From Falsiroseomonas algicola (GTDB lineage: Bacteria; Pseudomonadota; Alphaproteobacteria; Acetobacterales; Acetobacteraceae), in NCBI RefSeq assembly GCF_011040385.1, contig NZ_JAAIKB010000006.1:248001-312000 (forward strand): DNA of 64,000 nucleotides. The letters run 5' to 3'. Positions within the stretch are counted from its first letter, which is position 1. Each line of letters starts with the position of its first letter. Below the pieces are notes generated by a model. It worked only from the letters and a program-made list of their open reading frames with translations, did no database searches and was not told where the DNA came from. Below are positions 41,932-50,967 of the stretch, one piece after another. The translations under genes and the position numbers were made by a program.

Positions 41932-42465
41932 TCAGGACAGAAGGCCGGACGCCGCCTCGGCATCCGGCATGGTGATGAGGTTGTCGAGCGAGACGAGGGA
42001 GACCATGCCGCCCTCGCGCGGGATCAGCCCGCCCAGCAGTCTTTCCGGCACGCCGGCGCCGATTTCCGGCACCGGGCGGATCTCCTCCGCGGCCACGGTG
42101 ATGATGTCCGACACCGCATCAACCAGCAGGCCGGCCATGCGCGTCGCCGTCTGGATGATCACCACCACATGCATCGCCGTCGGCACGGTCATGCCCTGGC
42201 CGAAGCGCGCGCGCAGGTCGAGGATGGGCACGATCGTGCCGCGCAGGTTGATCACGCCCCGCACCCAGGGCGCGGCATGGGGCAGCGCGGTCGTCTCCGT
42301 CCAGCCCTTGATCTCCCGCACCGACAGGATGTCGATGCCATATTCCGCGTCACCCAGCGTGCAGGTGATGTATTGCGCCGCCATGCCCATCTGTGGTGGG
42401 CCCGCCAGGCCGGTGTGCGGCGGGGCCTCTGTCCCGGCCTGCCGGGGCTGCATCAAGGTCTGCAT
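41932..42465 (-). CDS. cheW: Chemotaxis coupling protein CheW
   Basis: 177 residues. After a 25-residue polar lead it shows the CheW SH3-like folds: [43 protein letters not shown] near 88-107, and [18 protein letters not shown] near 130-147. It links receptors to CheA. It lies between the two PAS receptor genes, 22 bp before the next and 51 bp after the previous. Confidence 0.95.
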   Translation of the reverse strand: MQTLMQPRQAGTEAPPHTGLAGPPQMGMAAQYITCTLGDAEYGIDILSVREIKGWTETTALPHAAPWVRGVINLRGTIVPILDLRARFGQGMTVPTAMHVVVIIQTATRMAGLLVDAVSDIITVAAEEIRPVPEIGAGVPERLLGGLIPREGGMVSLVSLDNLITMPDAEAASGLLS

Positions 42466-42516
42466 TGCTGTCTTCCCGAAACCGATGGGCGCCGGCCTGG
42501 CCGGCGCCGAACTCCG

Positions 42517-45222
42517 TCAGAATTCCCGCCAATCCGCTGCATCGGCGGTGACGCGCGCTGGCCGCTTCACCGCCCGGGGCGCAGAAGCCGGCGCGGCCGA
42601 CTTCGGCGCGGGCGGGGCCGCCACCTTGCCGTCCAGGCTGAAGGCCGCGACCATCTGCATCAGCGTGTCCGTCTGCTGCTCCATGGACTTGGCGGCCGCG
42701 GCGGCCTCCTCCACCAGCGCGGAATTCTGCTGCGTGATCTTGTCCATCTGCGCGACGGCCACGTTCACCTGCTCGATCCCCGCCGACTGCTCCTGCGACG
42801 CGGCCGAGATCTCCGCCATGATGTCCGTCACCCGCTTCACCGAGCGCACGATCTCGTCCATCGTCTGCCCGGCCGATGCCACCAGCTTCGACCCGCTATC
42901 CACCTTCTGCACGCTGTCGGAGATCAGCGCCTTGATCTCCTTCGCCGCATTGGCACTGCGCTGCGCCAGGTTCCGCACCTCCGCCGCCACCACCGCGAAG
43001 CCGCGGCCCTGGTCACCGGCCCGCGCCGCCTCCACAGCCGCGTTCAGCGCCAGGATGTTCGTCTGGAACGCGATCTCGTCGATCACGCCGATGATGTCGC
43101 TGATCTTGCGGCTGGACTGCGTGATGCCGTCCATCGTCCGCACCACCTCCGTCACCACCATGCCGCCCCGCGTCGCGATCTCGCTGGCGGACGCCGCCAG
43201 TTTGTTCGCCTGCACCGCGCTGTCGGCGTTCTGCTTCACCGTGCTGGTGAGTTCCTCCAGGCTCGCCGAGGTCTCCTCCAGGCTCGAAGCCTGCTCCTCC
43301 GTCCGCTGCGACAGGTCCGTGTTCCCCATCGCGATCTCGCGCGACGCGGTGGTGATGGTGCCGCAGCCCTCCGCGATGGCGGAAAGGACGCTGCGCATCG
43401 TATCAAGCAACCCGTTCACGCCGCCGCAGAGCGCCGCGATCTCCCCCGTCTTGCCCTCCAGCGGCACGCGCTGGCTGATGTCGTTGGCCTGAGCCGCGGC
43501 CACCACCGCCTGCGTCTCGCCCACGGCCAGGCGTAGCGCCTCGGCGAAGTGGAACTGCGCCTCCATGCCATCGGCGATGCGGTTGATGCCCTCCGCCAGC
43601 GCGGCGATGGAGCCCTCCACCCCGTCCAACGGGATGCGGCTGCCGAACTCGTTGCGGAGCGTGGCGGCCACTACCTGTTCCGCCTTCGCCACCATGGCGG
43701 CGAGCGCGCGCGCGGCCATGACCTCGCCCGTCACGTCGGTGGCGTATTTCACGACCTTGAAGGGCCGGCCGTTCAGGTCGAGGATCGGGTTGTAGCTGGC
43801 CTGGATCCAGATCTCCCGCCCGCCCTGGCCGAGCCGGCGATAGCGCCCGGCATCGTATTCGCCACGGCCGAGCTTGTCCCAGAAGGCGCGGTATTCCGGC
43901 GACATGCGTTCGGCGGGATCGACGAACATCGAATGATGCTGCCCGCGCACCTGGTCCAGCGTGTAGCCCAGCACGGTCAGGAAGTTCGTGTTGGCGGTCA
44001 GCACGCGACCATCCAGGCTGAACTCGATCACCGCCTGCGCCTTGTCGATGGCGGCGATCTGGCCGCGCAGATCGGCCTCGCGCTCCGTCGCCGCGGTCAC
44101 ATCGGCGGCGTATTTCACCACCCGCACCGGCCGGCCTTCCGCATCCAGCACGGGGTTGTAGCTCGCCTGGATCCAGACCTCGCGCCCGCCCTTGGCGATC
44201 CGCTTGTAGCGGCCCGCATCGTAGTCGCCGCGGCCGAGCTTCTCCCAGAAGGCGCGGTATTCCGGCGTCAGGCGCTCGGCCGGATCAACAAACAGTGAAT
44301 GATGCTGTCCCCGCACCTCCTCCAGCGTGTAGCCGAAGGTCGCCAGGAAGCCCGCATTCGCGTCCAGCACGCGGCCATCCAGCCCGAACTCGATCCGCCC
44401 CATGGCGCGGTCCAGCGCCGTGAAGCGTGCGCGCTGGCCGGATTGCTCCGTGATGTCCTGCCATTCCAGCAGGCGCTCCCCGCTTCCCTCGAGAGCGGTC
44501 GCCACCAGGGCGAAGCGCGCCGCGCCGATGTCGATCTCCGCGCGCTGCGCGCCACCGCGCCGCGCGAACAGGTCCCGCGGCAAGTCGGTAAGGCGCGCCC
44601 CATCCGGCGCCGCAGGATCGAGATCAGGCCAATGCGCGCGGAACCCCGCCGCATGCTGGCGCAGCATCGCGCGCGCCGCGCCATTGGCATGGCGCAACAC
44701 ACCGTCCGCATCCAGCATCATCATGGGCGTGGCGGACGCCTCGATGGTCGCGCGGTCGGCCAGTGCGCGCGCTTCCCCGGCCGCGGCCACCGTCACGTCG
44801 CGTACCACCACGGCGGCGGCGGCAACGGCGCCCTCCTCCGTCGGCAGCAGGGCGCAAGCGTAGTCCAGCAGCACGTCGATGCCGCCGGATCCCTGGTGCC
44901 ACAAGCGCGCCACCGTATCCTCGCCGCGCGACAGCTTCTCTAGCAGGCTGCGACAGGCTGCGCCGTCGCGCTCCAGACGCGTCAGCAGCGCGGCCAGCGG
45001 ACGACCCGCCACGGCTTCGGGCGCCATGCCCAGCAGCGCGGCAAAGCGCTCATTCGCCTCCAGGATGCGACCATCGACGGACAGCGTCAGCATCGCCTGC
45101 GCGCGCTGCAGCGCGGCCTGCGCCGCGACCAGGCTGCGCATCGTGGCGCGACGGTCCTGCCCCGATCGGCGATCGGTGAAGCCGGCGGGCAGCAGGGCCC
45201 GCGCGGCGCGTTCCATGAACAT
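42517..45222 (-). CDS. Cytoplasmic methyl-accepting chemotaxis protein with four PAS-like domains
   Basis: 901 residues without membrane helices. It begins [19 protein letters not shown], nearly the same as its paralogue at 39699-41909. Four PAS-like domains fill about 30-510. The third and fourth are internal duplicates: both contain [13 protein letters not shown]- or [13 protein letters not shown]-like and [16 protein letters not shown] blocks. A linker, then the signalling domain (about 620-850) with the conserved tip, then an Ala/Pro-rich tail ending DWREF, a CheR/CheB-type pentapeptide. It has one more PAS unit than its paralogue. Ligand or cofactor unknown. Confidence 0.93.
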   Translation of the reverse strand: MFMERAARALLPAGFTDRRSGQDRRATMRSLVAAQAALQRAQAMLTLSVDGRILEANERFAALLGMAPEAVAGRPLAALLTRLERDGAACRSLLEKLSRGEDTVARLWHQGSGGIDVLLDYACALLPTEEGAVAAAAVVVRDVTVAAAGEARALADRATIEASATPMMMLDADGVLRHANGAARAMLRQHAAGFRAHWPDLDPAAPDGARLTDLPRDLFARRGGAQRAEIDIGAARFALVATALEGSGERLLEWQDITEQSGQRARFTALDRAMGRIEFGLDGRVLDANAGFLATFGYTLEEVRGQHHSLFVDPAERLTPEYRAFWEKLGRGDYDAGRYKRIAKGGREVWIQASYNPVLDAEGRPVRVVKYAADVTAATEREADLRGQIAAIDKAQAVIEFSLDGRVLTANTNFLTVLGYTLDQVRGQHHSMFVDPAERMSPEYRAFWDKLGRGEYDAGRYRRLGQGGREIWIQASYNPILDLNGRPFKVVKYATDVTGEVMAARALAAMVAKAEQVVAATLRNEFGSRIPLDGVEGSIAALAEGINRIADGMEAQFHFAEALRLAVGETQAVVAAAQANDISQRVPLEGKTGEIAALCGGVNGLLDTMRSVLSAIAEGCGTITTASREIAMGNTDLSQRTEEQASSLEETSASLEELTSTVKQNADSAVQANKLAASASEIATRGGMVVTEVVRTMDGITQSSRKISDIIGVIDEIAFQTNILALNAAVEAARAGDQGRGFAVVAAEVRNLAQRSANAAKEIKALISDSVQKVDSGSKLVASAGQTMDEIVRSVKRVTDIMAEISAASQEQSAGIEQVNVAVAQMDKITQQNSALVEEAAAAAKSMEQQTDTLMQMVAAFSLDGKVAAPPAPKSAAPASAPRAVKRPARVTADAADWREF
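42680..43359 (-). repeat. Near-identical receptor segment, copy B
   Basis: Partner of 39871-40550 (constant offset of 2809 bases over the block). Differences by eye are scattered single bases. Recombination between copies would delete cheW and fuse the two receptors. Confidence 0.85.
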
Positions 45223-45317
45223 GGCTGTTCTTCCTCACGATCGTTCTTGTGGCCATCGCCTTTGCGGCATCCGGCAATGCGGTCGCGGCACGGGATCGAG
45301 CCATGCCGCACTTCCAC

Positions 45318-47336
45318 TCAGTGCAGCGCGACGGCGGCCGCGGTGGCGTGCCGCGCCGATGCACCGGCCTGCGGCAGCGTCGCCAGCCCCGCGACATCCA
45401 GGATCAGCGCGACGCGCCCATTGCCGAGGATCGTCGCGCCACCGATGCCAGCGATCGTGCCGTAATTCGCCTCCATGCTCTTCACCACCACCTGCTGCTG
45501 GCCGACCAGGTCATCCACCAGCAGGCCGACGCGGCCGGCATTGTCGGTCTCCACGATCACGACGATGCCGCGCGACGGGTCCAGCACCGCATCGGCGACG
45601 CCGAAGGCGCGATGCAACGGCAGCAGAGGGATGTAGGCCCCGCGGATGGACAGCACCTGCCCGCGGCCCACCACCTCATCGATGTCCTGCGGGCGCGGGC
45701 GCAGGCTTTCCACGATGGCCGCGATCGGCAGGATGTAGGCTTCCCGCCCCACGGAGACGACGAGGCCATCCATCACCGCCAGCGTCAGCGGCAGGGACAG
45801 CACGAAGCGCGATCCCTCCCCGAAGCGTGACTCCACCGCGATGCGGCCACCCAGCGACTGGATGTTGCGCCGCACGACATCCATGCCGACCCCGCGGCCG
45901 GACACGGAGGAGACGGCGGCGGCGGTGGAGAAGCCCGGCATGAAGATCAGCTCATCGATCTCGCCATCGCTCAGCACCGCATCCGGCGCGACGATGCCGC
46001 GTTCCTTCGCCCGCGCCAGCACCCGCGCGCGGTCGATGCCGCGGCCATCGTCGCTGAGCTCGATCAGGATGCGACCGCCGCGCTGCTCGGCGGAGAGATG
46101 CACGGTGCCCTGGCGCGGCTTGCCCGCGGCCTCCCGCGCTTCCGGCGTCTCCAGCCCGTGGTCCAGCGCGTTGCGCAGCAGGTGGGTCAGCGGATCGGCG
46201 AGCTGCTCGACCACCGTCTTGTCGATCTCGGTCGCCTCCCCGGTCACCACCAGGCGCACATCCTTGCCGAGCTGCGCCGCCAATTCGCGCACCAGCCGCG
46301 GCATGCGGGAGAAGACGGACTTCACCGGCTGGGTGCGGATGGCCATGACGCCTTCCTGCAACTCCCGCAGATGCTGCGACAGCGTCTCCAGCCCCGCGAC
46401 CAGACCGGGGCAGACCTCCGGCGGCACCGTGCTTCCGAGCTGCAGCAGCATGGCCTGGTTGATGACGAGTTCGCCGACGAGATTCACGAGGCGATCGACC
46501 TTGGCGACATCGACGCGCACGGATTGCGCGGCGGTCGGTTCGGGCCGGGCGCCCGCGGGAGCCGCCACCGCGGCAGCCGCCATGACCGGCGCATCATCCT
46601 GCACCACGGCCGGCACCAGCGGATCGATGGAGAGGTCGCAGTCATCGACGACGAACTCGAAGATCTCCTCCACCGCCGCGCGCGGCAGCGGCGCCGCCAG
46701 CACCAGCGTCCAGGCGAGATAGGCATCCTCCGGCTCCAGTGCCTCCAGCCCCGGCAGGCGGTCCAGCGCAGCGGAGACAGTGAGCGGCCCCAGCGCGCGC
46801 AGGGCGCGGATCAGCAGCAGCGGTTCATTGGCATGCCTGAACAGCGCGGCGTGCGGACGGAACTCGATCCGCCAGCCCGTTCCTTCCGGCACGGCCGCCG
46901 CGGCCGGCGCGGCCGGCGCGGCCGGCGCGGCCATGGTGGGCGCTGCGGCGCCCGGCGCCTCCACCACCGCGGCCAGGGCGGCGATCAGGCCATCCTCGAA
47001 GCCCGCCGGCATCGCCTCGTCGCGCTGCTCCGCCGCCAGCAGGTCGGCCAGCGCATCGGTTGCCTTCAGCAGCAACGCCATCCGCTCCGGCGTGCCCTCC
47101 AGCGCGCCGTCGCGCAGGCGGTCCAGCAGCGTCTCCATGACATGCGCCAGGCCGACGAGCCGCGTGAAGCCGAAGGCGCCGCCGCCACCCTTGATCGAGT
47201 GGATGGCGCGGAACAGCGCATGCATCGTATCGCCATCCGCGCGATCCTCGGCCAGCGCCGAAAGCTGCGCATAGGCGCTCTCCAGCAGCTCACCGCTCTC
47301 CTCGAAATAGGTGGCGCGGAGGTGGTCGAAGCCCAT
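45318..47336 (-). CDS. cheA: Chemotaxis histidine kinase CheA
   Basis: 672 residues. The HPt domain (1-105) has His46 in FRAIHSIKGGGGAFGF. An Ala/Pro linker contains a GCCGGCGCG tandem repeat coding APAA units. A second domain (about 155-245) lies in the P2 or CheY-binding position. Dimerisation starts VRVDVAKVDRLVNLVGELVI. The ATPase domain has HLLRNALDHGLE, DDGRGID and GRGVGMDVVRRNI. The C-terminal CheW-like domain has LPIAAIVESLRP and GLLVDDLVGQQQVV. It phosphorylates CheY and CheB under receptor control. It follows cheY by 3 bp. Confidence 0.97.
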   Translation of the reverse strand: MGFDHLRATYFEESGELLESAYAQLSALAEDRADGDTMHALFRAIHSIKGGGGAFGFTRLVGLAHVMETLLDRLRDGALEGTPERMALLLKATDALADLLAAEQRDEAMPAGFEDGLIAALAAVVEAPGAAAPTMAAPAAPAAPAAAAVPEGTGWRIEFRPHAALFRHANEPLLLIRALRALGPLTVSAALDRLPGLEALEPEDAYLAWTLVLAAPLPRAAVEEIFEFVVDDCDLSIDPLVPAVVQDDAPVMAAAAVAAPAGARPEPTAAQSVRVDVAKVDRLVNLVGELVINQAMLLQLGSTVPPEVCPGLVAGLETLSQHLRELQEGVMAIRTQPVKSVFSRMPRLVRELAAQLGKDVRLVVTGEATEIDKTVVEQLADPLTHLLRNALDHGLETPEAREAAGKPRQGTVHLSAEQRGGRILIELSDDGRGIDRARVLARAKERGIVAPDAVLSDGEIDELIFMPGFSTAAAVSSVSGRGVGMDVVRRNIQSLGGRIAVESRFGEGSRFVLSLPLTLAVMDGLVVSVGREAYILPIAAIVESLRPRPQDIDEVVGRGQVLSIRGAYIPLLPLHRAFGVADAVLDPSRGIVVIVETDNAGRVGLLVDDLVGQQQVVVKSMEANYGTIAGIGGATILGNGRVALILDVAGLATLPQAGASARHATAAAVALH

Positions 47337-47339
47337 GGC

Positions 47340-47705
47340 TCAGCCCGCCACCCGCTTGACGACATCCACCAGCTTCTCCGGATCGAAGGGCTTCACCAGC
47401 CAGCCGGTCGCGCCGGCATTCTTGCCCTCCAGCTTCTTCCCTGAATCCGATTCCGTCGTGAGCATCAGGATCGGCAGCGACCGGCACTTCGGGTCGGCGC
47501 GCAGCGCGCGGATCAGCGCCACGCCATCCATGACCGGCATGTTGAGGTCGGTGATCACCACATCAACCGGCTTCGCCTGCAGCGCGGACAGGGCCTTCTG
47601 GCCATCCTCCGCCTCGCTCACCTCGAAGCCTGCCTTGCGCAAGGTGAAGGACACCATCTCGCGCATCGTGCGCGAGTCATCCACGGTCATCACACGCTTC
47701 GCCAT
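47340..47705 (-). CDS. cheY: Chemotaxis response regulator CheY (che-operon copy)
   Basis: 121-residue single receiver domain. Acidic pocket VDDS near 8-11, phosphoacceptor Asp in VVITDLNMPVMDG (about 53), Thr in LMLTTES (about 82), and Lys in LVKPFDPEKL (about 104). CheY-P carries the signal to the motor or acts as a phosphate sink. A second CheY is encoded beside cheZ at 58266-58652, so the two may divide these jobs. One base separates it from the STAS gene. Confidence 0.95.
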   Translation of the reverse strand: MAKRVMTVDDSRTMREMVSFTLRKAGFEVSEAEDGQKALSALQAKPVDVVITDLNMPVMDGVALIRALRADPKCRSLPILMLTTESDSGKKLEGKNAGATGWLVKPFDPEKLVDVVKRVAG

Positions 47706-47706
47706 G

Positions 47707-48018
47707 TCATTCGTCCCCTTCCAGGGCCTTCCCCAGTCCCAGATCCTCGATCGCCTCCACTATCGCGGCGGAGGCATTCTCCACGCGGAAGCCGATGCCC
47801 CGCGTCCTGGCCGTGGCCGCCGCGGCCGCCAGCACCTGCAGGCCGGGCGTCAGCGCGCGTTCGACGGCGGCGCCATCGACGCGGATCGGACCGTCCGGCA
47901 GCAGCGCGCGCAGCGCCGCCGCCAGCGGCTCCGCCGCCGCCAGGTCCAGCACCGGCGGCAGGCGATAGGAATCGCCGCCGGCCCCCGGCTTCACTTCCGC
48001 GTCGATCATGAAATCCAT
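47707..48018 (-). CDS. STAS-domain protein
   Basis: 103 residues with a STAS-like alternation: YRLPPVLDLAAAEPLAAALRALL, PIRVDGAAVERALTPGLQVLAAAAATARTRGIGFRVENAS, and AIVEAIEDLGLGKAL. The Ser phosphorylated in anti-sigma antagonists (D-x-S) is replaced by D-G-A-A here, so switching by phosphorylation is unlikely. STAS proteins beside CheA/CheY occur in several alphaproteobacterial che clusters with unknown role. The start could be 48018 or 48009. Confidence 0.8.
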   Translation of the reverse strand: MDFMIDAEVKPGAGGDSYRLPPVLDLAAAEPLAAALRALLPDGPIRVDGAAVERALTPGLQVLAAAAATARTRGIGFRVENASAAIVEAIEDLGLGKALEGDE

Positions 48019-48035
48019 CCCGCTGGCCGTATTGC

Positions 48036-49118
48036 TCAGAACAGCTCTATCTCGCCCGCACCCGCGGGCTCCGCGACCAGTGCCGCGCCCTCGTCATGCA
48101 GCAGCCGGTTGAGGAAGCGCTGGCGCACGCTGCTCAGCGACTGCTGGTCGAGCATCCGCCGCAGCAGCGGGCCGTCGGCGCGCACATGCGGCACCAGGTC
48201 CGGCAGCGCCTGCGTCGTCTCCGCCTGCAACGCTTGCGTCGCCTCCCCGATCGCGCCCATCGCCTCGACCACATGGGTCAGGTGCTGCGTGGTGCGATCC
48301 TGGAACTGCGTGCCGGTGACAAGGCTGTCGACGATGGCATCGATGCCCGCCGCCGCCTCCCGCGCCTCGGCCAGCGTCTCCGACAGGGCGCGGTTCTGTT
48401 CCATCATCCCCGCCATGACCGCCGCCAGTCGCGCCTGGCCGTCCGTCACGCCGCCATTCTCCGTGCCGGCGATGCGCGCCAGGTCGGCCTGCGCCGCGCT
48501 CACGCCCCTGCCCGCCGCGGTGATCCGTTCATGCACGAGGCGCGAGGTGGCGTTGGTCTCCTTCGCCAGCTCCTTCAGCTCATGCGCGATGACCTTGAAG
48601 GTGCCGCCGGCGGCCTCGGCGCGGTGCGCCTCGATCGTCGCGTTGATGGCGACGAACTGTGCCTGGCGATTGATGGCCTCGATGCGCGTGACGCATTGCT
48701 CGACGCCGCGGACCTCGCGCGTCACCTCCTCCAGCGCGGCCATCATGCGCGCCGCCTGGGCGGCCGCATCGCGAAGTCCGTTCACGGCCTGGCCGAGCAT
48801 CGCCTCGACGAAGGCCGTCGCCTCCGCCAGCGGCATGGGCCGACCTTCCACCTCGATCATCCGGGCGATGGCGGCCACGCGTTCCACCCGCGCGGTCTGC
48901 GATTCCGCCGCCTCCGCCAGATGGCGGAACTGCGCGCTGAGCGTGACCGTGCTGTCCTCGATGAGGCGGGAGGAGGCGGTCACCTCCTCCGTCATCGCGA
49001 TGAAGGCGCGGCGCTCGATCTCACCCAGCTCGACCCATTGCGCGAGCAGCGCCGACGCCGCGCCTGGAAGGGCGGCACGGCCCGGTGGCAACGGGGCTGC
49101 ATGATCGAAGGGGGGCAC
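48036..49118 (-). CDS. Soluble receptor-like protein with a CheZ-type motif
   Basis: 360 residues, no membrane helices, mostly predicted coiled coil. Residues 149-186 (INRQAQFVAINATIEAHRAEAAGGTFKVIAHELKELAKET, locator only) mirror the receptor tip, but conserved positions are altered (EAHRAEAAG for EAARAGExG). Residues 272-278 read FQDRTTQ, matching the CheZ active-site pattern FQDxTxQ with Asp274 and Gln278. The C-terminus is acidic-hydrophobic, GEIELF. Such a protein might couple to CheA and also dephosphorylate CheY, or be a degenerate receptor. First gene of the che operon, with a possible promoter just upstream. Confidence 0.85.
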   Translation of the reverse strand: MPPFDHAAPLPPGRAALPGAASALLAQWVELGEIERRAFIAMTEEVTASSRLIEDSTVTLSAQFRHLAEAAESQTARVERVAAIARMIEVEGRPMPLAEATAFVEAMLGQAVNGLRDAAAQAARMMAALEEVTREVRGVEQCVTRIEAINRQAQFVAINATIEAHRAEAAGGTFKVIAHELKELAKETNATSRLVHERITAAGRGVSAAQADLARIAGTENGGVTDGQARLAAVMAGMMEQNRALSETLAEAREAAAGIDAIVDSLVTGTQFQDRTTQHLTHVVEAMGAIGEATQALQAETTQALPDLVPHVRADGPLLRRMLDQQSLSSVRQRFLNRLLHDEGAALVAEPAGAGEIELF

Positions 49119-49176
49119 GGGAGAGCATCCGCAGAGTGGTCGATCACCAAACTGCGAGCCAAGTATTTAGCTTCTG

Positions 49177-49206
49177 TTGATACCCTTGTGCCGCGACACT
49201 TCTCAA
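49177..49206 (-). promoter_or_regulatory. Candidate promoter of the che operon
   Basis: On the lower strand TTGAGA (49206-49201) and TATCAA (49182-49177) are 18 bp apart. The 84-bp gap between fliP and the first che gene is clearly more AT-rich than its surroundings. The -35 overlaps the fliP stop. A by-eye sigma-70-like match only. Confidence 0.4.
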
Positions 49207-49946
49207 CCGTTGCCGACACCGAAGCCCTGAACGAGGCTTCCGGCGATGAGGCGCCACCCATCAACCAGAACAAAGAAGACGAGCTTGAAGGGAAGCGCGA
49301 TCGCCGGCGGCGGCAGCATCATCATGCCGAGGCCCATCAGCACGCTGGCGACGACAATGTCGATGATGAGGAAGGGCAGGAACAGCAGGAAGCCGATCTC
49401 GAAGGCGCGGCGCAGCTCGCCGACCATGAAGGCGGGCACCAGCGCGCGCCAGGGCATCTCCTCGCCGGCTGCCGGCACCGGCAGGTTCGCGAGGTCGAGG
49501 AACAGCGCCAGGTCGGTGTCCCGCGCATGCGTGACCATGAAGGCGCGGAAGGGCTCCGCCGCGGCCTTCAGCCCCGCGATCTCGTCGATCGTCCCCTGGG
49601 ACATCGGATGCAGGCCGAGCGTCCAGGACTGCTCCAGCACCGGCTGCATCACGAACCAGGTCAGGAACAGCGCGAGCCCGATCAGCACGGGGTTGGGCGG
49701 CACGCCCTGCGCGCCGATGGCGCTGCGCAGCAGCGACAGCACGATGATGATGCGCCCGAAGGCCGTCGCCATCACCAGCAGCGACGGCGCCAGGGACAGC
49801 AGGCCGATCAGCGCCGTCAGCTGCACCAGCCGCGCCGTGGCACCCGCGCCGCCCTGCTGGCCCATGTCGATGTTGACGCTCTGCGCCAGCGCCAGCCCCG
49901 GCACCAGCAGCATCATGAGGAGGAGAAGGACGAGGATGCGGCGCAT
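49203..49946 (-). CDS. fliP: Flagellar type III export protein FliP
   Basis: About 247 residues. An N-terminal signal peptide (RRILVLLLLMMLLVPGLALAQ) is normal for FliP. The family blocks are TALIGLLSLAPSLLVMATAFGRIIIVLSLLRSAIGAQGVPPNPVLIGLALFLT (about 45-97, locator only), VPAFMVGELRRAFEIGFLLFLPFLIIDIVVASVLMGLGMMMLPP, and KLVFFVLVDGW. Core export-gate subunit with FliQ and FliR. ATG 49946 overlaps the fliO stop by 1 base; GTG 49949 is an alternative. Last gene of the leftward flagellar unit. Confidence 0.96.
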   Translation of the reverse strand: MRRILVLLLLMMLLVPGLALAQSVNIDMGQQGGAGATARLVQLTALIGLLSLAPSLLVMATAFGRIIIVLSLLRSAIGAQGVPPNPVLIGLALFLTWFVMQPVLEQSWTLGLHPMSQGTIDEIAGLKAAAEPFRAFMVTHARDTDLALFLDLANLPVPAAGEEMPWRALVPAFMVGELRRAFEIGFLLFLPFLIIDIVVASVLMGLGMMMLPPPAIALPFKLVFFVLVDGWRLIAGSLVQGFGVGNG

Positions 49947-50209
49947 CACGATGCCTCCGCCGGCAGCGGCATCAGCACGTCGGTCGGCCCGCCCGTGAGC
50001 AGCAGCATCGGGCGTCCGTCACAGCGCAGCAGCAGCAGGCGGCGGCGCCCGTCGATGGGCAGCGCCTCCTCCACCGCCAGGCGGCGCGTCGCGCTGCTTG
50101 CCGCCGCGGGCGCCCAGCCAAGCCGGCGCAGCCCGCGCGCGAGCAGCATGATGAGGAGCAGCACGCCCGCCAACGCGGCGAGTGCCGTCCCGATCGATTG
50201 GGGGTCCAT
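49946..50209 (-). CDS. fliO: Flagellar biosynthesis protein FliO
   Basis: 87 residues. One N-terminal membrane helix (about 8-25, ALAALAGVLLLIMLLARGL), then a small basic domain RRLAVEEALPIDGRRRLLLLRCDGRPMLLLTGGPTDVL typical of FliO. It helps assemble the FliP ring. It overlaps fliP. The gap of 79 bp to the FlgN-like gene is the longest in this unit. Confidence 0.88.
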   Translation of the reverse strand: MDPQSIGTALAALAGVLLLIMLLARGLRRLGWAPAAASSATRRLAVEEALPIDGRRRLLLLRCDGRPMLLLTGGPTDVLMPLPAEAS

Positions 50210-50288
50210 GAAGCCGGCCTCCTGCCGTGCCAGTCGATGGACCTGAAGAAGAAGCCTGGCCGTTTATCCGCTGTTAACCGCGCCGCCT

Positions 50289-50669
50289 TCAGGCGCGCAC
50301 GGAAATGGCGATGGCGCCGGCACCGGGGCGCGCGGGGCGCGCATAGCCCGGCATGCCGTTGCCCTCCGGCCGCGTCGCGACCTTGGCGATGGCCTTCACC
50401 ACGCGGGCCTGCAGCGCCAGCGCATCCTCCAGCGCCGCGCGATTGGCGGCGGCGCTGTCCCGCAGCCCGTCCACCAGCATCGCCAGGCGATGGTCCAGCG
50501 TCCCGCTGGTGTCGAGCGTCGCGCGCGCCTTCACGAAGTCCTCGATCGCGACGCTCTTCGCGGGCTGCAGCGCCGCCGCGCCGCGCAGGTCGCGCGCCTT
50601 CAGCGCGGCCGTCTCCTCCCGCAGCAGGGCTTCCAGCACCTCCGCGGCTTCCAGCAGCTCCGTGCTCAT
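50289..50669 (-). CDS. FlgN-like flagellar chaperone or coiled-coil protein
   Basis: 126 residues from ATG 50669. The first 100 residues are helical with heptads: LLEAAEVLEALLREETAALKARDLRGAAALQPAKSVAIEDFVKAR and LVDGLRDSAAANRAALEDALALQARVV. This is the shape of FlgN export chaperones, which guard hook-filament junction proteins. The position between flgJ and fliO fits. Sequence identity to FlgN is too low to be sure. It overlaps flgJ by 4 bp. Confidence 0.7.
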   Translation of the reverse strand: MSTELLEAAEVLEALLREETAALKARDLRGAAALQPAKSVAIEDFVKARATLDTSGTLDHRLAMLVDGLRDSAAANRAALEDALALQARVVKAIAKVATRPEGNGMPGYARPARPGAGAIAISVRA

Positions 50670-50962
50670 CGGCTGTTCCTTTGCATCTCTCGCAGCACCG
50701 CATCGGCCAGGCCGAGCCCGCCCTGGCGCGCGATGGCGTTGCCCATTTCCTGCACCAGCATCGGCTGCCACTGGGCCTCCCCGGTGCCGCCGCCGAACAG
50801 GCCCTTGCCGTCCAGCCCGGCGAACATCGGCTGCAGCAGCGCGCCCAGCACCTGGCCTTCGAAGTTCTGTGCCGCGGCGCGCTGCGCGGTGGTGGTTCCT
50901 GCGTTGCGTGGCGCGTTGATCGCCGGCTGCGTCGCCGCCGGCACCCGCGATGTGGGGTCCAT
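50666..50962 (-). CDS. flgJ: Rod-binding protein (FlgJ N-terminal type)
   Basis: 98 residues. The Rod-binding domain shows AAQNFEGQVLGALLQPMFAGL, a GLFGGGTGEAQWQPMLVQEMGNAIARQGGLGLADAVLREM stretch (about 55-94, locator only), as in FlgJ N-terminal domains. The muramidase domain of enteric FlgJ is absent, which is normal in alphaproteobacteria. It caps and assembles the rod in the periplasm. It lies 5 bp after flgI. Confidence 0.88.
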   Translation of the reverse strand: MDPTSRVPAATQPAINAPRNAGTTTAQRAAAQNFEGQVLGALLQPMFAGLDGKGLFGGGTGEAQWQPMLVQEMGNAIARQGGLGLADAVLREMQRNSR

Positions 50963-50967
50963 GCTCG

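Noticed and set aside
38823-41975. Open frame of about 1050 codons on the upper strand across cheR and a receptor gene
   Set aside because: Its translation is a His/Arg/Leu repeat pattern mirroring the receptor coding strand. The opposite strand carries well-formed CheR and receptor domains.
46899-46935. GCCGGCGCG tandem units in cheA as a regulatory repeat
   Set aside because: They encode an Ala/Pro linker between CheA domains, a common low-complexity feature in this GC range.
50666-50962. A truncated FlgJ (loss of the muramidase domain) as a pseudogene
   Set aside because: Single-domain rod-binding FlgJ is the normal form in alphaproteobacteria, and the reading frame is intact and coupled to its neighbours.
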